A DNA stretch of 64,000 nucleotides from Methanoculleus bourgensis MS2 (GTDB lineage Archaea > Halobacteriota > Methanomicrobia > Methanomicrobiales > Methanoculleaceae): contig NC_018227.2 in assembly GCF_000304355.2 (NCBI RefSeq), forward strand, positions 620,001 to 684,000. Reading direction: 5' to 3'. The notes below the pieces were generated by a model. It saw only the letters and a list, made by a program, of their open reading frames with translations, was not told the DNA's origin and searched no databases. Position numbers and translations under genes: made by a program. This document shows, piece after piece, positions 16,852 through 25,556 of this stretch (positions are counted from its first letter, which is position 1; the number at the start of each line of letters is the position of its first letter).

Positions 16852-18111
16852 ATGGCATACATGGACGGAATCACCTGCATCTGCGATAACGGCCGGACGC
16901 TCGAGGACCACCGGCCCATCGTCGGCGACGATGTCATCTCCGGGATCTACCGCAAGGCGGCGAGCCTCCGGGGGAAGCGGGTCCTTCACGTGAACTCAAC
17001 CTACCAGAGCGGCGGCGTAGCGGAGATGATCCTCTCGCTCGTGCCGCTCATGAACAACGTCGGGATCGATACCCGGTGGAACATCTTAAACGGTGATGGC
17101 GAATTCTTTGCCATCACCAAGAACTTCCATAACGCGCTCCAGGGGCAGGCAGTCGCGTTCTCGGACGAGGAGAAAGATCTCTACCTACAGACAAACGAGG
17201 CCTTCTCGGGTCAGATGGCGATCGACCACGACCTGGTGGTCATCCACGACCCGCAACCCCTGCCCCTGATCAGGTTCTACCGGAAAACCCAGCCCTGGGT
17301 CTGGCGGTGCCACGTCGACCTCTCAAACCCGAACCCGGCCCTCTGGGAGTTCCTCAAAGGCTTCGTCCTGGATTACGACCGGATGGTCATCTCGCACGAG
17401 CACTACCGACGCCGCGGGATGCCGATGGAGCAGTGGATCTGCCGGCCGGCGATCGACCCGCTCTCTGAGAAGAACCGCGACCTCTCTGAGGCGGAGACTG
17501 CGGCCCTCCTTGCGAAATACGGGGTGCCGACCGACAAACCGCTGGTCACCCAGATCTCGCGGTTCGACAAGTGGAAGGACCCCCTGGGTGTTGTCGAGGT
17601 CTTCAGCGAGGTGAAGCGGCACGTCGACTGCAGGCTGGTCCTCTGCGGGAGCATGGCCCCCGACGACCCGGAAGGCTGGGCGATCTACCGGCAGGTCGAG
17701 GATGCGGCACGCCCGCTCATCGATGCCGGCGACGTCATCCTGATCACTGCCGAGGACCACCTGCTGGTCAACGCCCTGCAGCGGGCTTCGGCCGTCATCC
17801 TCCAGAAATCGCTCCGCGAGGGGTTCGGCCTGACCGTCACCGAGGGACTCTGGAAGGGCCGGCCGGTCATCGCGTCCCGTGTCGGTGGCATACCGCTCCA
17901 GATCGAGGATGGGGTGACCGGGTTCCTCCTCGACCCGACCGATACAGAAGGGTTTGCCTGGCGGGTCAGGCAGGTCCTTGAGAACCCGGACCTCGGGGAG
18001 CGGCTCGGACGGGCCGGCAAAGAGCATGTCAGGCAGCACTTCCTGATTACCCGTCTCCTCTCCGACTACCTGGACATGCTTAACGCGGAACTTACGATCC
18101 AGGAAGCCTGA
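16852..18111 (+). CDS. treT: Trehalose glycosyltransferring synthase TreT (GT4)
   Basis: 419 residues. A GT4-type glycosyltransferase with N-terminal glycine-rich loop (STYQSGGVAEMI, near residue 53) and the C-terminal donor-binding EGFGLTVTEG near 322. The sequence is of the TreT class, which makes trehalose reversibly from an NDP-glucose and glucose. The likely role is compatible-solute or stress metabolism. ATG at 16852 (MAYMDG) is chosen because it follows GAGGGGAG at the right distance; a TTG at 16834 is upstream in frame. Confidence 0.85.
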   Translation: MAYMDGITCICDNGRTLEDHRPIVGDDVISGIYRKAASLRGKRVLHVNSTYQSGGVAEMILSLVPLMNNVGIDTRWNILNGDGEFFAITKNFHNALQGQAVAFSDEEKDLYLQTNEAFSGQMAIDHDLVVIHDPQPLPLIRFYRKTQPWVWRCHVDLSNPNPALWEFLKGFVLDYDRMVISHEHYRRRGMPMEQWICRPAIDPLSEKNRDLSEAETAALLAKYGVPTDKPLVTQISRFDKWKDPLGVVEVFSEVKRHVDCRLVLCGSMAPDDPEGWAIYRQVEDAARPLIDAGDVILITAEDHLLVNALQRASAVILQKSLREGFGLTVTEGLWKGRPVIASRVGGIPLQIEDGVTGFLLDPTDTEGFAWRVRQVLENPDLGERLGRAGKEHVRQHFLITRLLSDYLDMLNAELTIQEA

Positions 18112-18630
18112 AGGGCAGGCGGGACCTGCAAAAAAGAGTATACGTCCCGAAACTGCCTTCCGGAGGCCGGGGCCGTGCACAGGCCCCTTCACGGCACCTC
18201 CCCCGGGTCGCGCGGCAGATACGTGTGAGTCCGGGCACCCCCGTTTTCGGCGGAGAGGGTGCTCTGGCTACCCTCTCCTGTCCCTGGTGCAGGACAGGCG
18301 ACTGAACAGGGCGGTGCGCATCACGGGAAAGCGCACCTCTATTTTATTTGTGAGTGCAGGTCACAGGGCAGATATTTCCGGTTCTTTTGATGGTGATGAG
18401 ACTCCGAAAGGCTCAAAGAATTGCATCCGCACCAGTTGACGCAACCACCCCCTGACAGTGGGAGAATACGCATATGAATATATAATCGTTTCTCCCACCG
18501 GGGGCCAGTGCTGCTTACCGGAGAGTACCCCTCCGCACTCCTCGATTATCGAGGGGTACTCCCACGGCAGGGTGGTGGAAGTGGTCCCGGTTTCCGGGAA
18601 AGTATCCCGGATGGGCCGGCCGGGACGCTG
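18112..18630. other. Intergenic region with two inverted repeats
   Basis: No gene supported. GGGGCC (18169-18174) and GGCCCC (18182-18187) form a short hairpin soon after treT. GAGTACCCCTC (18523-18533) and GAGGGGTACTC (18551-18561) form a perfect 11-bp inverted repeat with a 17-base loop that itself contains CGATTATCG. The second lies about 70 bp beyond the helicase stop and may be its 3' hairpin. Confidence 0.45.
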
Positions 18631-20196
18631 TTACTGCCTCTCGATCGGGCCCGGCAGCCTGATCCCCGCGATGGTCTTTCCTTTCATCCGTTCGATGACC
18701 TGGTCAACGGCGTCAGGGGGCACTTCGACGGTGGAGTAGGTCTCGTAGATGTTGATCGCGCCGATGGACCTGCCGGGAATTCCGGTCTCGCCCGCGAGTG
18801 CCCCGACGATATCCTTCGGCCTGATCTGGTGCTCCCTTCCAAGCGGGATCTCAAGGAGGACCGGCCCCCCGGCTGGTCCGATCTCCTGTGGGAGGTCCTG
18901 GCTGCCCACGTCGAGTTCCAGTTTCAGGAGGGCGGCGGCAACCTCAAGCGACGTGTAGTCTTCGGATACGATCCGTTCAGCGAGGGTCATGTAGCGTTCG
19001 AGGCTGCCTTCGTCGATGACCTGCTGCACCCGGTCGACGAGTTTCCGCGTCCGGCTCTCCTCGACGTCTCCCGGCGTCGGGAGCGGGATGCGGCCGATCC
19101 TGATCTTTGTGTAGTCCTGGATCGTCCTGAGTTTGTAGTATTCTCTCGGGCCTACGAACGTGATGGCCCGCCCTGTGCGCCCGGCACGCGCCGTCCGGCC
19201 GATGCGGTGGATGTAGTACTCGATATCCTGCGGGACTTCGTAGTTGATGACCAGGTCGACGTCCTCGACATCGATGCCCCGGGCGGCGACGTCGGTGGCG
19301 ACGAGGATATCGATGGTTCCTGCGCGGAATTTTGCCATCACCCGGTCCCGCTGGGACTGCTTCATGTCTCCGTGGAGGCCTTCGGCGAAGTAGCCCCGGG
19401 CCTGGAGGTGGGCAGTCAGGTCGTCGACGCCACGTTTGGTGTTTGAGAAGACGAGCGAGAGTTCAGGGTCATACATATCGAGCAGCCGGCAGAGGATCTC
19501 GAGTTTGTTCCTGCTCCGTACCTCAAGGTAGAGTTGCTCGATCTGCGGGACGGTCACTTCCCGGCGTGCGACCGATATGACCTCGGGGTTCTTCTGGAAC
19601 CTCTTTGAGATCTCAAGGATCGGTCCGGGGAGGGTGGCCGAGAAGAGGATGGTCTGCCGGTCTCCCGGGGTCTCGTCGAGGATCTTCTCGATATCCTCCC
19701 GGAAGCCCATGTCCAGCATCTGGTCAGCCTCATCGAGGACGACCATCTTCACCGCGGCAAACGAGAGGGTCCCGCGGTCGAGGTGGTCGAGCACCCGCCC
19801 GGGCGTCCCGACGACGACCTGGGCGCCGCGGCGTAACCCGCGGAACTGCCGCTCGATCGGCTGGCCGCCATAGATTGGGAGGATGTTGAGGCCGCGGTGG
19901 TGCTTCGCCAGACGGGCGAACTCCTCGGCGGTCTGGATGGCGAGTTCCCGGGTGGGGGAGAGGACAAGGACCTGGGTCTCCCGATTCCCCACATCGACCT
20001 GCTCGATCGCCGGGACGCCGAACGCCGCCGTCTTCCCGGTCCCGGTCTGTGCCTGACCGGTGACGTCGCGTCCTTCGAGTATCACGGGTATTGTGCTTAC
20101 CTGAATTGGTGTGGGCTCCTCAAAGCCCATATCTTGTATCGCCTGAAGCGTCTTTTGCGAGATATTGAAATCCTGGAAGGTAATGTTATTCTCCAT
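18631..20196 (-). CDS. DEAD-box RNA helicase with DbpA/CsdA-type C-terminal domain
   Basis: 521 residues. Q motif (GFEEPTPIQ), Walker A AQTGTGKT, DEAD in VVLDEADQML, SAT (LFSATLP) and motif VI (HRIGRTARAGR) are all present. Residues about 445-515 form a DbpA-type RNA-binding domain (VLLEIPLGREHQIRPKDIVGALAGETGI split by variable residues). It probably unwinds structured RNA in ribosome assembly or cold adaptation. The ATG at 20196 faces the UDG-like gene divergently, with about 125 bp between. Confidence 0.95.
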   Translation of the reverse strand: MENNITFQDFNISQKTLQAIQDMGFEEPTPIQVSTIPVILEGRDVTGQAQTGTGKTAAFGVPAIEQVDVGNRETQVLVLSPTRELAIQTAEEFARLAKHHRGLNILPIYGGQPIERQFRGLRRGAQVVVGTPGRVLDHLDRGTLSFAAVKMVVLDEADQMLDMGFREDIEKILDETPGDRQTILFSATLPGPILEISKRFQKNPEVISVARREVTVPQIEQLYLEVRSRNKLEILCRLLDMYDPELSLVFSNTKRGVDDLTAHLQARGYFAEGLHGDMKQSQRDRVMAKFRAGTIDILVATDVAARGIDVEDVDLVINYEVPQDIEYYIHRIGRTARAGRTGRAITFVGPREYYKLRTIQDYTKIRIGRIPLPTPGDVEESRTRKLVDRVQQVIDEGSLERYMTLAERIVSEDYTSLEVAAALLKLELDVGSQDLPQEIGPAGGPVLLEIPLGREHQIRPKDIVGALAGETGIPGRSIGAINIYETYSTVEVPPDAVDQVIERMKGKTIAGIRLPGPIERQ

Positions 20197-20322
20197 TCAC
20201 CCACTTCTTGGTGCTGATACCTCTTTATCTTGTGGGGCGTTCCGGTCCCCCGGGACTCCGTACCAGTTACCGTCGGCCTCTCCCGTAACAGATATCCGGC
20301 CGCCCGGTGTACTCCTACAGGG

Positions 20323-21045
20323 ATGGATGCCCGGTCTTCTCCACCGCTGAGTGCTGCAGAGGTCTACCTGCGGTACGCTGCCGGGCGGCCGCAGCTCCGG
20401 GGGGTCATTCTGCCCGGACTCCTGCCCCACATGGCCTGCGGCGCCGCGTACCGCAGGCCCGGCCGCGTGAAGGTGCTCTTCGTCGCCGAGTCCCCGCCCT
20501 GGGCCGCCGGGCGGCAGGAGGTTCTCAGGCCCCGCGACTGCAAGCGCCCCGACTACCCCTACTTCTGGAACGATCGCTACGATACGCGGCACCGCCGGGC
20601 GATGGCGCCGCTCTCGGGCGGGCTTGCTGAGAACCTCTTCTGGCTGCTCGGGCTCGATGGGGAGTCGCGCCGGGAGAACCTGGAGCTCTTCGCGGGCGAG
20701 GGATTCTTCCTGGTCGATACGGTGAAGTGCGTCTTCCGGAAGAACCGGAAACCGGCTATCCCGGCCGACCTCATCCGGGTGAGCGCCCGGGAGGTCCTTG
20801 CCCCAGAGGTTGCCGCTCTCGCCCCGGAGTACGTCGTCGTCCTCGGGAATACAGCGCTTGCAGGGCTTCGGGAGATTGAGCTCTATGCGAGCGCTCTTGC
20901 GGGGGTCGGGAAGATTACACAGACCCCTCCTGAGGACCTCTTTGAGGAGCACCGCCTCCTCTGCGTGCCCTACCCGGGCGGGCACAACCGGCGCTACCTG
21001 GACCGGATCGAGTCGGTGTTTGCGGCCATCAGGGACCTGGTGTAG
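20323..21045 (+). CDS. Uracil-DNA-glycosylase-superfamily-like protein
   Basis: 240 residues. The N-terminal part has VKVLFVAESPPW, and the C-terminal part EYVVVLGNTAL and LLCVPYPGGHNRRYL. This layout resembles the UDG superfamily fold (motif 1 with a small residue after a strand; motif with H near the end), but I cannot assign the family or prove glycosylase activity. The start at ATG 20323 (MDARSS) is chosen because upstream codons look non-coding. Unknown role in repair is plausible. Confidence 0.55.
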   Translation: MDARSSPPLSAAEVYLRYAAGRPQLRGVILPGLLPHMACGAAYRRPGRVKVLFVAESPPWAAGRQEVLRPRDCKRPDYPYFWNDRYDTRHRRAMAPLSGGLAENLFWLLGLDGESRRENLELFAGEGFFLVDTVKCVFRKNRKPAIPADLIRVSAREVLAPEVAALAPEYVVVLGNTALAGLREIELYASALAGVGKITQTPPEDLFEEHRLLCVPYPGGHNRRYLDRIESVFAAIRDLV

Positions 21046-21331
21046 GCGGCCTTGCGCGGGGCTCCTGCGCATCTGGTATCTCACGCATCCGCTGTTGCCT
21101 CTCGCGATCTCGCGCGAAAGACGCGAAGTCCATGTATCTCCTCCCAACCGGAACCCTTCGCGTCCTCACGCGTGCTTCCGCGTGAGTCTTCAGTACAGGT
21201 AGGAGATATAATGCCTCTCGCGAAGAGCACAAAGACGCGAAGTCCGTGGGATTGTTACGCCCTCCTTCGCGATCCCCCGCGCGAGGCGGCGATCTGCACC
21301 AGGACCCACACGATACGGTGAATTGCTCCAC
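21046..21331. repeat. MITE-like repeat, copy F (left end decayed, internal duplication)
   Basis: The right end GGTGAATTGCTCCAC is followed by TA (21332-21333), as in the other copies. The core carries CCTCTCGCG...GACGCGAAGTCC twice (near 21106-21130 and 21213-21247), so part of it is duplicated. It also shares CAACCGGAACCCTTCGCG with copies B and E. The left end near 21060 is degenerate. The terminal TA supplies the TAG stop codon of the Hsp20 gene. Confidence 0.6.
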
Positions 21332-22020
21332 TACCCGGCGAGTTTCCTCTTTCCCTCCTCGTAGAGATCTTCTTTCTGCTTGCGCAGCCTCTCTGCCGTG
21401 GCCTGCTCCTCGGAGGTCCCCCGCTTCTCCAGTTCGACCCTCTTTGCTTCTTCCATCACGTCCCGGGGGCGGAGGTATCCGGAAGGCTCTGTCTCCGCCC
21501 GGGTCTCCTGGTACCGCTCTTCCTCTCTTCGCCTCTGCTCCTCTGCGACTGACCGGCCCGTCTCTCCACCCACCGGGATAACTCTCCCGCCGGTCTCGAC
21601 GGTCTTCTTCAGCCGCACCTCAAGGACTCCGTTCTTGAAGGTTGCCCGTGCCTCCTCTTCTGTGACGTCTGTGGGGAGGGAGACCGTCCGGGAGATTGCA
21701 CCGATCCTCCGCTCCCGCATATGGTATCCGGCCTGCTCCGCCTCTCGCGCCTCCTCCCGCCGGGCCGAGATCCGGAGTGTCCTCGAGTCGAGGAGCCGGA
21801 CCGAGATGTTCTCCCTCTCCACGCCGGGTAGGTCGGCGACGACGATGACGTCTGTATCGTGTTCCCGGACATCGATCATCGTTCCGGCGCCGCCGAGCAG
21901 GGGTACCTGCTGTGTGGCCCCGGAGATGCGTTCCATCGTCTCGGCAAACTGCCTCTGCATATCCGCGAGCAGCTCGTCAAATTCAGCCCGGAGCCCGCGT
22001 GGTGTTCCTCTCCATGCCAT
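21331..22020 (-). CDS. Hsp20/alpha-crystallin small heat-shock protein with long charged tail
   Basis: 229 residues. The alpha-crystallin domain spans about residues 45-150 (MIDVREHDTDVIVVADLPGV to FKNGVLEVRLKK), followed by the IPV-like anchor RVIPVGG. A Glu/Arg/Lys-rich tail of about 70 residues then follows, unusually long for the family. It is an ATP-independent holdase. A GAGAGGAA ribosome site precedes ATG 22020. The stop codon coincides with the end of MITE copy F, so tail length could have been set by the insertion. Confidence 0.92.
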   Translation of the reverse strand: MAWRGTPRGLRAEFDELLADMQRQFAETMERISGATQQVPLLGGAGTMIDVREHDTDVIVVADLPGVERENISVRLLDSRTLRISARREEAREAEQAGYHMRERRIGAISRTVSLPTDVTEEEARATFKNGVLEVRLKKTVETGGRVIPVGGETGRSVAEEQRRREEERYQETRAETEPSGYLRPRDVMEEAKRVELEKRGTSEEQATAERLRKQKEDLYEEGKRKLAG

Positions 22021-22080
22021 TTATTCCTCTCTCCAGCCTCACTCTTCTCGCAGTTTCGGCAGGCTCACAGGGTGTGAACA

Positions 22081-22091
22081 TGATATATAGG
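22081..22091 (-). promoter_or_regulatory. TATA box of hsp20
   Basis: TATATATAG-like sequence on the minus strand about 60 bp upstream of the Hsp20 start, implying a leader of roughly 35 nt. No heat-shock operator is recognised. Confidence 0.45.
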
Positions 22092-22258
22092 TTCCTGTGG
22101 GGAGGGATGCCGGCGGTGGAGTTTGTTTATGCCGGGGGCAGTGGCATTCTCTCATCTGGACTGGTATTCTCTGTGGGTTGGTGGGGGCCGGGGCCGCCTA
22201 TCCTTCCGGGAGATGCCGCCCCTGCCTCCCGCCTCCGGCACGATTGACCAGGCGACTC

Positions 22259-22607
22259 TTTCAGCATTCCAGCAGGTTTTCAGCAGAATTTCAGCAGGTG
22301 CTGGAAGGATCGATCTCCCCGGAACGGCGCTGAATCAGAGAATACTAGTACAGAGAGAGACGCGTCTCTCTCTACTGATCATACTGTACAGCAAAAGAGA
22401 GATCCACCCAGTTCGACCGGTCTCCGGGTCTCCGGGGGTGTGCGTGTGTGCGAAACCCGGAATGCTGTAACCACAACCTGGATACCGCCTGATACACCCC
22501 CGAATGGGAATTCCCAGATTTAATCCGGCCGTTTGATTACAACGGGCTCCGTAAACCGCTGAAAACTGCTGAAAACTGCTGAAAACAGAGGGGGATTGCT
22601 GAAAGCA
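22259..22607. repeat. Two inverted arrays of GCTGAAA iterons around a 22-bp palindrome
   Basis: TTTCAGCA occurs at 22259-22266, 22278-22285 and 22289-22296, with a variant TTCCAGCA at 22267-22274. In the opposite orientation GCTGAAAACT recurs with 10-bp period at 22558, 22568 and 22578, and again at 22598. Between them lies a perfect 22-bp palindrome of AG repeats centred on ACGCGT (22352-22373). The whole block is just upstream of the AAA_4-type gene remnant. No protein-coding frame is credible here (22021-22655). Confidence 0.6.
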
Positions 22608-22655
22608 CGTGCGGGGGGAGCCGTACCCCGGCCGGGGGTGCTGGAACGACTATGA

Positions 22656-23198
22656 GGAACATCTCAGTTTTTGCTGCCCCGGCGAAGGTCGAGATCGGCT
22701 GGTGTGGTGCGGGTCTCGATTCCCGGCCGGGTGATCGATGAGCGGTATACCCGTATCCTCATTGAACGGAAGGATCTGACGCTGATGGATGTGATTGCCC
22801 TCGATAAGGTGCAGAAGGGCTACCCCATCTCAAAGGAGGAGCGGGAACTCCTGCGGAAGAAGAACCTTATCGAGGGACGGCATCCGAACTTGTATGTTTC
22901 TGAGAGCGTGGCAGCCAAGACTGATACGCAGGCTGATTATATAAGAAATAGGTCGTTTGACAGGGCATATTTCAAGGATATGGTGGTGGCGTACCTCCGG
23001 ACATATCACGAGGCGAAGAGAGCGGAGATTGAAAAGCTGTTGCTGGACAAGGTATCCGATGCTTTGAACAAGGAGCAAAAGCGCCAGTTCATTAAAGATC
23101 TGCTTCAGGAGATGCGTAAGGAGGGGACGATCAGGACTATTGGGATAACACGGGGCGCGAAATGGGTGCTCGCTCATGATCCTGAAGATGGGGTATGA
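22656..23198 (+). pseudogene. C-terminal remnant of an AAA_4 / RecG-like DNA-binding ATPase
   Basis: About 175 codons matching the C-terminal half of COG2865-type proteins as I know them (RVSIPGRVIDERYTRILIE, then LDKVQKGYPISKEER and a final winged-helix IKDLLQEMRKEGTIRT). The AAA_4 ATP-binding N-terminal part is missing: upstream the frame closes at a TGA (22653-22655). A TTG at 22671 or an internal start could still express a short DNA-binding protein. It is embedded between two direct-repeat arrays. Annotated as truncated; a functional short form is possible. Confidence 0.65.
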
Positions 23199-23399
23199 TT
23201 GAGAACCCTGTTGGAGAGGCCTGGTTGATTAAATCCGGATATTTTGCGTTGGATTTCATTATCTGACTGCCATCGATCAGGATTTGAAACTTGAATTGGG
23301 GATTGATTGGAGAAACGATCGGCATTGATTGGGGAGAAGATTCCAAACCTGCTGCTTGGAATGGCCCAATGAGCGGCCGTGCATTGATATTTTGAGATC

Positions 23400-23619
23400 A
23401 TTATTGGGGAATGATTGGAGTATGATTGGAGTATGATTGGAGTATGATTGGAGTATGATTGGAGTATGATTGGAGTACGATTGGAGTATGATTGGAGTAT
23501 GATTGGAGTATGATTGGAGTATGATTGGAGTATGATTGGAGTATGATTGGAGTATGATTGGAGTATGATTGGAGTATGATTGGAGTATGATTGGAGTATG
23601 ATTGGAGTATGATTGGGGA
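23400..23619. repeat. Tandem array of about twenty 11-bp units (ATGATTGGAGT)
   Basis: Eighteen uninterrupted units from 23411 to 23608, all identical except one C for T substitution in the unit at 23477. The array is capped on each side by a degenerate unit (ATTATTGGGGA at 23400, ATGATTGGGGA at 23609). Loose relatives (GATTGGAGA, GATTGGGGA) occur at 23294-23334. Long reading frames across it are by-products of the 11-bp period. No spacers exist, so it is not a CRISPR. Confidence 0.9.
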
Positions 23620-23935
23620 TGGAGATACTATGGTCCCGGAGGACTGGATAACCCCGACGACTGAAGTGCTTCTTCTCGACAATTCTGCTGCTCTCGCCCG
23701 GCCGGGGCCGGCATGCAGAGACTGCGGAGCTGATCCTGCAACTCATGATGCCATGCGGTTTGTGTCACGAAACCTGGCGGGTGTCGCCGCCCCCGGTTCG
23801 CGCTGGAATGGAAGGGAGCGGCCCGCTCCGCCTCGAATCCGGGTAGAGCAGCCTCTCGACCGAACCCTGCTTGAGCACTCTATCTACTGCCTTTTGATGT
23901 GTTAAGATTCCTCCTGGTATCCCTATCGCTCCCTT
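23620..23935. other. Intergenic region, nothing recognised
   Basis: About 315 bp between the 11-bp array and the HIT gene. I see no supported gene, RNA or repeat. Confidence 0.3.
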
Positions 23936-24304
23936 TCAATACTCCCTCCTCTCCGGGATCACGCCCCGCACCCCGCCCCGGGGATCCTCCATATCTCCGG
24001 CGTACCGCGGGATCACGTGCACGTGCAGGTGCATCACCGTCTGCCCTGCGGCCGTGCCCACGTTCACACCGATGTTATAGCCGTCGGGATGAAAACGTTC
24101 ATCGAGGAGGTCTTTTGCCTCCCGGACGAGGGCGAGGAGGGCGGCCTGCTCCTCGTCCGTCGCCTCGAAGAAGCCGGCGACGTGCCGGAAGGGGATGAGC
24201 AGCAGGTGGCCGGGGTTCACCGGAAATTTGTCGTAGCGGGCGTAGCAGAGATCGTTTGCGAGCACGATCTCCTCGACGGGAGGATTACAGAACGGGCAGG
24301 TCAT
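23936..24304 (-). CDS. HIT-family nucleotide hydrolase/transferase
   Basis: 122 residues with the histidine triad HLHVHVIPR near residue 100 and the N-terminal zinc-like pair CPFC. HIT proteins hydrolyse nucleoside phosphoramidates or dinucleoside polyphosphates. ATG 24304 is chosen because its ATGA overlaps the HNH-protein stop (4 bp), indicating coupling; the N terminus MTCPFCNPP is typical. Confidence 0.92.
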   Translation of the reverse strand: MTCPFCNPPVEEIVLANDLCYARYDKFPVNPGHLLLIPFRHVAGFFEATDEEQAALLALVREAKDLLDERFHPDGYNIGVNVGTAAGQTVMHLHVHVIPRYAGDMEDPRGGVRGVIPERREY

Positions 24305-25452
24305 ATCGCCCATGCCGCGTACCCCCGGACATCGATCAGGTAAGCGCATTTTTCGGTGAGGTGCTCGAACGCCCGGTCCTGCCAGTCGCTCCGCGGCGCC
24401 TGCAGCCCAAGAAGCGAGACCGAGATCTCCCGCTCAAACGGGCGGGGGACGTGGTCGTGGAGGAGGCCCCAGTAGCCGATGACGTGTTCCTTTCGGGACT
24501 TGAGGAGCGCCGGATCGGGGATGCGGTCGCGTTTCTGGGCATTGACGGAATCGAGGGCGGGGAGGAGGTTCCAGAGGTCGTTGTTCTTCCAGACCGAGAA
24601 CGGGAGGACATGGTCGATGTGCATCGCGTCCGGTGAGGGAATGGCCTTCCCTGACCAGACACAGGCGAGCGACCCCCCTTCCTCGAAGACCGACCGGTAG
24701 ATATTCCGTGCATCCGCAATCGCCCGTTCGGTCGTCGGGGTCCTGGTGAGCAGGGAGAGCATGCACTCCTCGGTGACGGTTCCCGTTTTGTCCGCCGATG
24801 CGGTGAATGCGGCCCATTTCTTCAGCAGGCACTCCTCCCCGGAGATGAAGCTCCCAAAGTACTCAAAGACCGTGCAGAGGTCACGGGAGAGGAAGAACCG
24901 GCCGAAGTTCTCGATCAGGTGGGACCGGTCGACCGGGCTGTCGCTGGACAGCCGGTATAACGGGCGATCGTAATCGAAGACCGAGTAGTGCTCCTTCGAC
25001 TGCGAGTACCCGAGGTGCTTCATCGGCATCCTGACGATGGTATTCCGGATCTCTTTGACCAGTATCCGGAACGCCGGCCCGATCTCCTCCGGGACTGAAC
25101 CGCGGATATAGTCGCTGTAGAAGACCGAGATCCCGCCCCGGTCTCTGTAATAATCGATGACCGGCGCAAAATGCTTCCGGAACGAGATGGTCTTCCCTGC
25201 GTCCAGATCCTGTGTTTCCCCGTTCTTCTGCGGGATGAACGTCGGGGCTGCAAAGATTGGATAATAGTAGAGCAGCCACTTCTCGACGAGCAGCCCGAGC
25301 GGGAACGAGACCTGATCGCCGTCTTCCTCCCGCAGGTGCGAGAACTGCTGGCAGATCTCGATGACGCCCCGGAGGAGGGCATACTTGTACGTCGCGTCGG
25401 CACTGTCGCGTTCTATGATGTTGTTGATCCGGCGGTATTGGGCGAGATCCAT
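24301..25452 (-). CDS. HNH endonuclease-domain protein
   Basis: 383 residues. The C-terminal third has an HNH-type site: ACVWSGKAI, then MHIDHVLPFSVWKNNDLWNL with His-Asp-His and the Asn, then LDSVNAQKRDRIPD. The N-terminal 250 residues are not recognised. It could be a restriction-like or mobile nuclease; the tight overlap with a HIT gene suggests the two act together. Function unproven. Confidence 0.75.
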   Translation of the reverse strand: MDLAQYRRINNIIERDSADATYKYALLRGVIEICQQFSHLREEDGDQVSFPLGLLVEKWLLYYYPIFAAPTFIPQKNGETQDLDAGKTISFRKHFAPVIDYYRDRGGISVFYSDYIRGSVPEEIGPAFRILVKEIRNTIVRMPMKHLGYSQSKEHYSVFDYDRPLYRLSSDSPVDRSHLIENFGRFFLSRDLCTVFEYFGSFISGEECLLKKWAAFTASADKTGTVTEECMLSLLTRTPTTERAIADARNIYRSVFEEGGSLACVWSGKAIPSPDAMHIDHVLPFSVWKNNDLWNLLPALDSVNAQKRDRIPDPALLKSRKEHVIGYWGLLHDHVPRPFEREISVSLLGLQAPRSDWQDRAFEHLTEKCAYLIDVRGYAAWAI

Positions 25453-25556
25453 TCTTTACAGGAAGAGATCGGGGGGTGGGGAGATATGGGTGTCGGTTTT
25501 GGTTGGGGGGCGTTCTGCCGGCGGCGTCCTGTTGTCCTGAATGAGACGAGCCCCGC

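Noticed and set aside
22352-22373. Transcription terminator
   Set aside because: The palindrome lies in an AAA_4 upstream region with iterons, has no T tract, and is not directly after a gene.
23400-23619. CRISPR array
   Set aside because: Units are 11 bp, contiguous and without spacers; no cas genes are nearby.
23174-23746. Protein-coding gene with Asn-His-Thr-Pro repeats on the minus strand
   Set aside because: The repeat peptide is just the 11-bp DNA array read in three codon phases; no promoter, no ribosome site, and several frames are open equally.
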